A stretch of DNA of 64,000 nucleotides from Thermocaproicibacter sp041859875 (lineage in GTDB: Bacteria > Bacillota > Clostridia > Oscillospirales > Acutalibacteraceae): positions 1-64,000 of the forward strand of contig JBFLFY010000008.1 in assembly GCA_041859875.1 (NCBI GenBank). The letters are read 5' to 3'. The notes below the pieces were generated by a model, which worked only from the letters and a program-made list of their open reading frames with translations, ran no database searches and was not told the origin of the DNA. Positions 61,684-64,000 of the stretch are shown here, piece by piece. The position numbers were made by a program, and so were the translations under genes. Positions within the stretch are counted from its first letter, which is position 1. Each line of letters opens with the position of its first letter.

Positions 61684-62976
61684 TTACACAATTTCTGCCT
61701 TCACTTCCGTGTTAAAAGCAATTTTTACATTGCGAAAGACAGGAATCACCGCCTGCGGCGCTATGTCCTTCAAGCTGCCATCCGGCAGCGCGGCCTGCCA
61801 AGTGGAAGCGGTAAGATTCCGAATTCCCCAAAGATTCGGATGATTGTTATTGCGTACAACTTCACCTGTAACCGTACGGAAATCCATGCTATGCGCTTCT
61901 GTGTGACAGGCATAAAGTTTATTTCCCGGGTAAAGTGAAACGCGGTACCGGTTGCAGTTGAGCCTGAGCGGGCATATCATTTTTGACCCGCATCCAAGGC
62001 ACCGTAAATTTTCTTCGGAACCACTACCGGCAAAATTCTCACATCCACAGCCACAGGTAATAATCTCATCGCGCAGCCGAATAAACAGGCGCAGCCATTC
62101 ATTATCTGAAACACGCTTTTCTTTTGCACGGATTCCATCGGTAAAAGAACGGATAAATGCTTCTCGAATAAATTCCGGGTAAAGCGGCCAAAGCGTAATG
62201 GCATTGTTATGTACACCGCGCACCGGTTTATTGGTATGATTCTTTGGGTCAAATATAAAAATAGGATTGCTTCCATAATGTTTCTTTTCATGCTCGTCCG
62301 TCAAGCAAACGCTTTTAATAACTTTCTCCCCCTCAAGGGGATGAGAAAGAAAAAGAAGCAAAAAGAGCATTACTGCCAGTGAAAAATGATCCGACTGCAT
62401 CCCCGGCTTTTCGCCCATGACCACTTCGGGCGCCATGTAACGGCATTTTCCCGCTATTCCAAGGTTTACTCCATAAGGCGCTACATTGTCATTATCGCAA
62501 ATCATAACGTCGCCGTTGGAAGGGTCAATAAAAAAGTTACCATCATTCAAGTCCTGGTAAGACTTTCCCTGCCGATGCAAAGCAATGAAGCTTTCAACGA
62601 TTGTAAGCGCAGCATTAACACGAGCCGAATGCTTCACAATACGGACTTTTGCGTTCAAAATATCTGTAAAACTGCGGTATTGTGGCGGCCGTAATTTCAT
62701 CAGATAGCCAAAACTTCCTTCCGTTTGTTCTGTAACAAGGATAGGCCACAGAAAATTACGCGTCGGGGGACCATCCGAAATGTTGCGGCATAAATTTTTC
62801 AGAAACTCCTGCGGCTTCTTCAAAGCAGCCGTGAAAAACCACTTCAAAGCATATTCCTGGCCCTTATATTCTGCGCGGTAAACTGTGCCCTGACCACCCT
62901 CGCCAAGTTTTCCTGAAACGGTCAGGAACTCATTCGAATCTTTTACTTTTATCTTATGACCATTTTCGAACTCCAT
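61684..62976 (-). CDS. Protein kinase with C-terminal Cys-rich ribbon, TerY-P type
   Basis: A 430-residue cytosolic kinase. Residues 20-290 form the kinase domain: glycine loop GEGGQGTVY (25-33), K45 in YALKWF, catalytic loop YQDLNDGNFF (D142, N147), and DND (161-163) where DFG is usual; YMAPEVVMGEKPGMQSDHFS follows. Residues 305-345 hold clustered cysteines (CGCGCEN, CLGCG, ICPLRLNC), a zinc ribbon. A C-terminal domain of 70-80 residues follows (NNNHPNLWGIRNLTASTW). This domain order is that of the kinase in TerY-P triads. The start at ATG 62976 has AGAGGGGA 10 nt upstream. It is first in its operon. Confidence 0.9.
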   Translation of the reverse strand: MEFENGHKIKVKDSNEFLTVSGKLGEGGQGTVYRAEYKGQEYALKWFFTAALKKPQEFLKNLCRNISDGPPTRNFLWPILVTEQTEGSFGYLMKLRPPQYRSFTDILNAKVRIVKHSARVNAALTIVESFIALHRQGKSYQDLNDGNFFIDPSNGDVMICDNDNVAPYGVNLGIAGKCRYMAPEVVMGEKPGMQSDHFSLAVMLFLLLFLSHPLEGEKVIKSVCLTDEHEKKHYGSNPIFIFDPKNHTNKPVRGVHNNAITLWPLYPEFIREAFIRSFTDGIRAKEKRVSDNEWLRLFIRLRDEIITCGCGCENFAGSGSEENLRCLGCGSKMICPLRLNCNRYRVSLYPGNKLYACHTEAHSMDFRTVTGEVVRNNNHPNLWGIRNLTASTWQAALPDGSLKDIAPQAVIPVFRNVKIAFNTEVKAEIV

Positions 62977-63061
62977 CCCGTGTATTTCCCCTCTGCCCAT
63001 TCCATAAATTTGCAGTTTCAAAGCTGTGAAAAGGAAAATAGATACAACTTGCAATGATAAA

Positions 63062-63090
63062 ATAATAGCACTTTTATTAATAAATGTCTA
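63062..63090 (-). promoter_or_regulatory. Promoter of the kinase-vWA-PP2C-Sel1 operon
   Basis: TAGACA (63085-63090), a 17-nt spacer and TATTAT (63062-63067) on the minus strand, about 80 nt before the kinase start. It looks like a vegetative sigma-A promoter. Confidence 0.65.
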
Positions 63091-63142
63091 CCTGCCTCTT
63101 TGCTGCTATCTGTGAGAATCCATCAAGGCAAAAACTGAAACG

Positions 63143-63188
63143 AATAGAAAAAGCCGGCCCGCGATACTATAACCACGGGCCGGCTTTT
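63143..63188 (-). terminator. Intrinsic terminator after etfA
   Basis: Perfect 13-bp stem AAAAGCCGGCCCG / CGGGCCGGCTTTT (63149-63161 and 63176-63188) with a 14-nt loop and T residues on the minus strand. Confidence 0.88.
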
Positions 63189-63208
63189 AACGATGCTGGA
63201 GAGCTTAA

Positions 63209-64000
63209 TTACTTGCGCTCTGCCACTGTTTTTTTGATTTCATCCGTAAGAAGCGGAATAATCTTTGTCGCATCGCCAACAACACCATAATCCGCAACTT
63301 CGAAAATCGGAGCAGTTGCGTCTTTGTTGATGGCAACAATCAAACCGGACTCTTCCATACCTGCAAGGTGCTGAATGGCACCGGAAATGCCGCATGCAAG
63401 GTAAAGATCCGGGCGAACCGTCTTACCAGTCTGGCCAACCTGAATATCCTTCTCGACCCAGCCGGCGTCTACACACGCTCTGGAAGAGCTGACTGTCCCG
63501 CCAAGAGCACCTGCACAATCCTGCAGCATCTTGAAGTTTTCCGGACCGCCCATGCCGCGGCCGCCGGAAACCAGGACTTTTGCATCCTGAATATCCATCT
63601 TGTGAGATTCCTTTTTGACAACGTCAAGAATCTGGACATCCGTTTCAGATGCCGGAATAGCAACATTGAAATTGTCAACCGGAACTTCTGCGTTTTCAAT
63701 CGGCTTAATCTTCTGCATAACGCCTGGGCGTACAGTAGCCATCTGCGGACGGTAGTCCGGGCAGATGATAGTCGCCATAATGTTGCCGCCAAATGCCGGA
63801 CGAGTCATCTGAAGATTCTTCGTACCGTCGTCAGCAACATCCAGTTTTGTGCAGTCTGCTGTCAAGCCAGTGCGAATCCTTGCGGCAACGCGTGGAGCAA
63901 GGTCGCGGCCAATCGCTGTAGCACCGTAGAGAAGAGCGGCAGGCTTATACTTTTCAATGACCTTGCAGACAGCATAGGCATACGGCTTTGTAGAATACAG
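63209..64000 (-). CDS. etfA: Electron transfer flavoprotein subunit alpha (5' end cut by window edge)
   Basis: The frame is open to the right edge; 263 codons are visible. The C-terminal FAD-binding domain is complete: VLVSGGRGMGGPENFKML, VSSSRACVDAGWVEKDIQVG, GQTGKTVRPDLYLACGISGA and IVAINKDATAPIFEVADYG. The visible N-terminal part is of the EtfA type (LLYGATAIGRDLAPRVAARI). With EtfB and an acyl-CoA dehydrogenase, such proteins bifurcate electrons to ferredoxin in butyrate-forming clostridia; that partner set would lie to the right. The terminator at 63143-63188 shows that etfA is the last gene of its operon. Confidence 0.96.
   Translation of the reverse strand: MYSTKPYAYAVCKVIEKYKPAALLYGATAIGRDLAPRVAARIRTGLTADCTKLDVADDGTKNLQMTRPAFGGNIMATIICPDYRPQMATVRPGVMQKIKPIENAEVPVDNFNVAIPASETDVQILDVVKKESHKMDIQDAKVLVSGGRGMGGPENFKMLQDCAGALGGTVSSSRACVDAGWVEKDIQVGQTGKTVRPDLYLACGISGAIQHLAGMEESGLIVAINKDATAPIFEVADYGVVGDATKIIPLLTDEIKKTVAERK

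Overview
The window looks like a chromosome segment from an anaerobic, endospore-forming member of the Clostridia, most likely in the Oscillospiraceae/Ruminococcaceae range. This is inferred from gene content (spoIVA, sipL, spoVM, gerW/ytfJ, yunB, a SpoIVFB-like protease), from the IspH-ribosomal protein S1 fusion, from NfnAB and EtfA, from clostridial gene order and from moderate G+C. Nearly all genes lie on the minus strand. I see no rRNA, tRNA, CRISPR array, insertion sequence or prophage.

Layout, left to right. 1-3635 is almost all of rpoB, with its own promoter. 4026-8351 is a replication/transcription operon (dgt-dnaG-rpoD-rrf2). 8464-10282 holds yigZ, rpmE and a VanY-fold protein that has lost its zinc ligands. 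pyk (plus strand) follows at 10509-12266, then a SpoIVFB-like protease with a single-pass membrane partner, then nfnAB. 15930-19233 is a spore-envelope block: spoIVA, sipL and a 26-residue spoVM gene. 19259-32816 is a long housekeeping series running yicC-remA-gmk-rpoZ-priA-def-fmt-metalloprotease-rsmB-rlmN-prpC-prkC-rsgA-thiN into the spoVM locus. 32890-37953 is M50 protease-scpA-scpB-DUF2953-ytfJ-dacF-rluB.

rpmB (plus), ligA and yunB follow, then the operon rpiR-baiN-cmk-plsC-plsC-ispH/rpsA. After that come a DUF5685/J-domain/membrane protein set, a 78-residue plus-strand gene, an mreB/mbl homologue, recD2-comF, and metK behind a SAM-I riboswitch. ribU sits behind an FMN riboswitch, back to back with a phospholipase D-like lipoprotein gene.

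The most unusual region is 57789-62976: a kinase with a C-terminal Cys-rich ribbon, a von Willebrand A protein, a PP2C phosphatase and a Sel1-repeat protein. This is the architecture of a TerY-P phosphosignalling triad. It is followed by a frameshifted aldose 1-epimerase gene and a possible 35-residue membrane peptide. The window ends inside etfA.

Several start codons were reassigned using ribosome-binding sites; these are noted per gene. Promoters, terminators and riboswitches were read by eye and are sequence-level predictions only.
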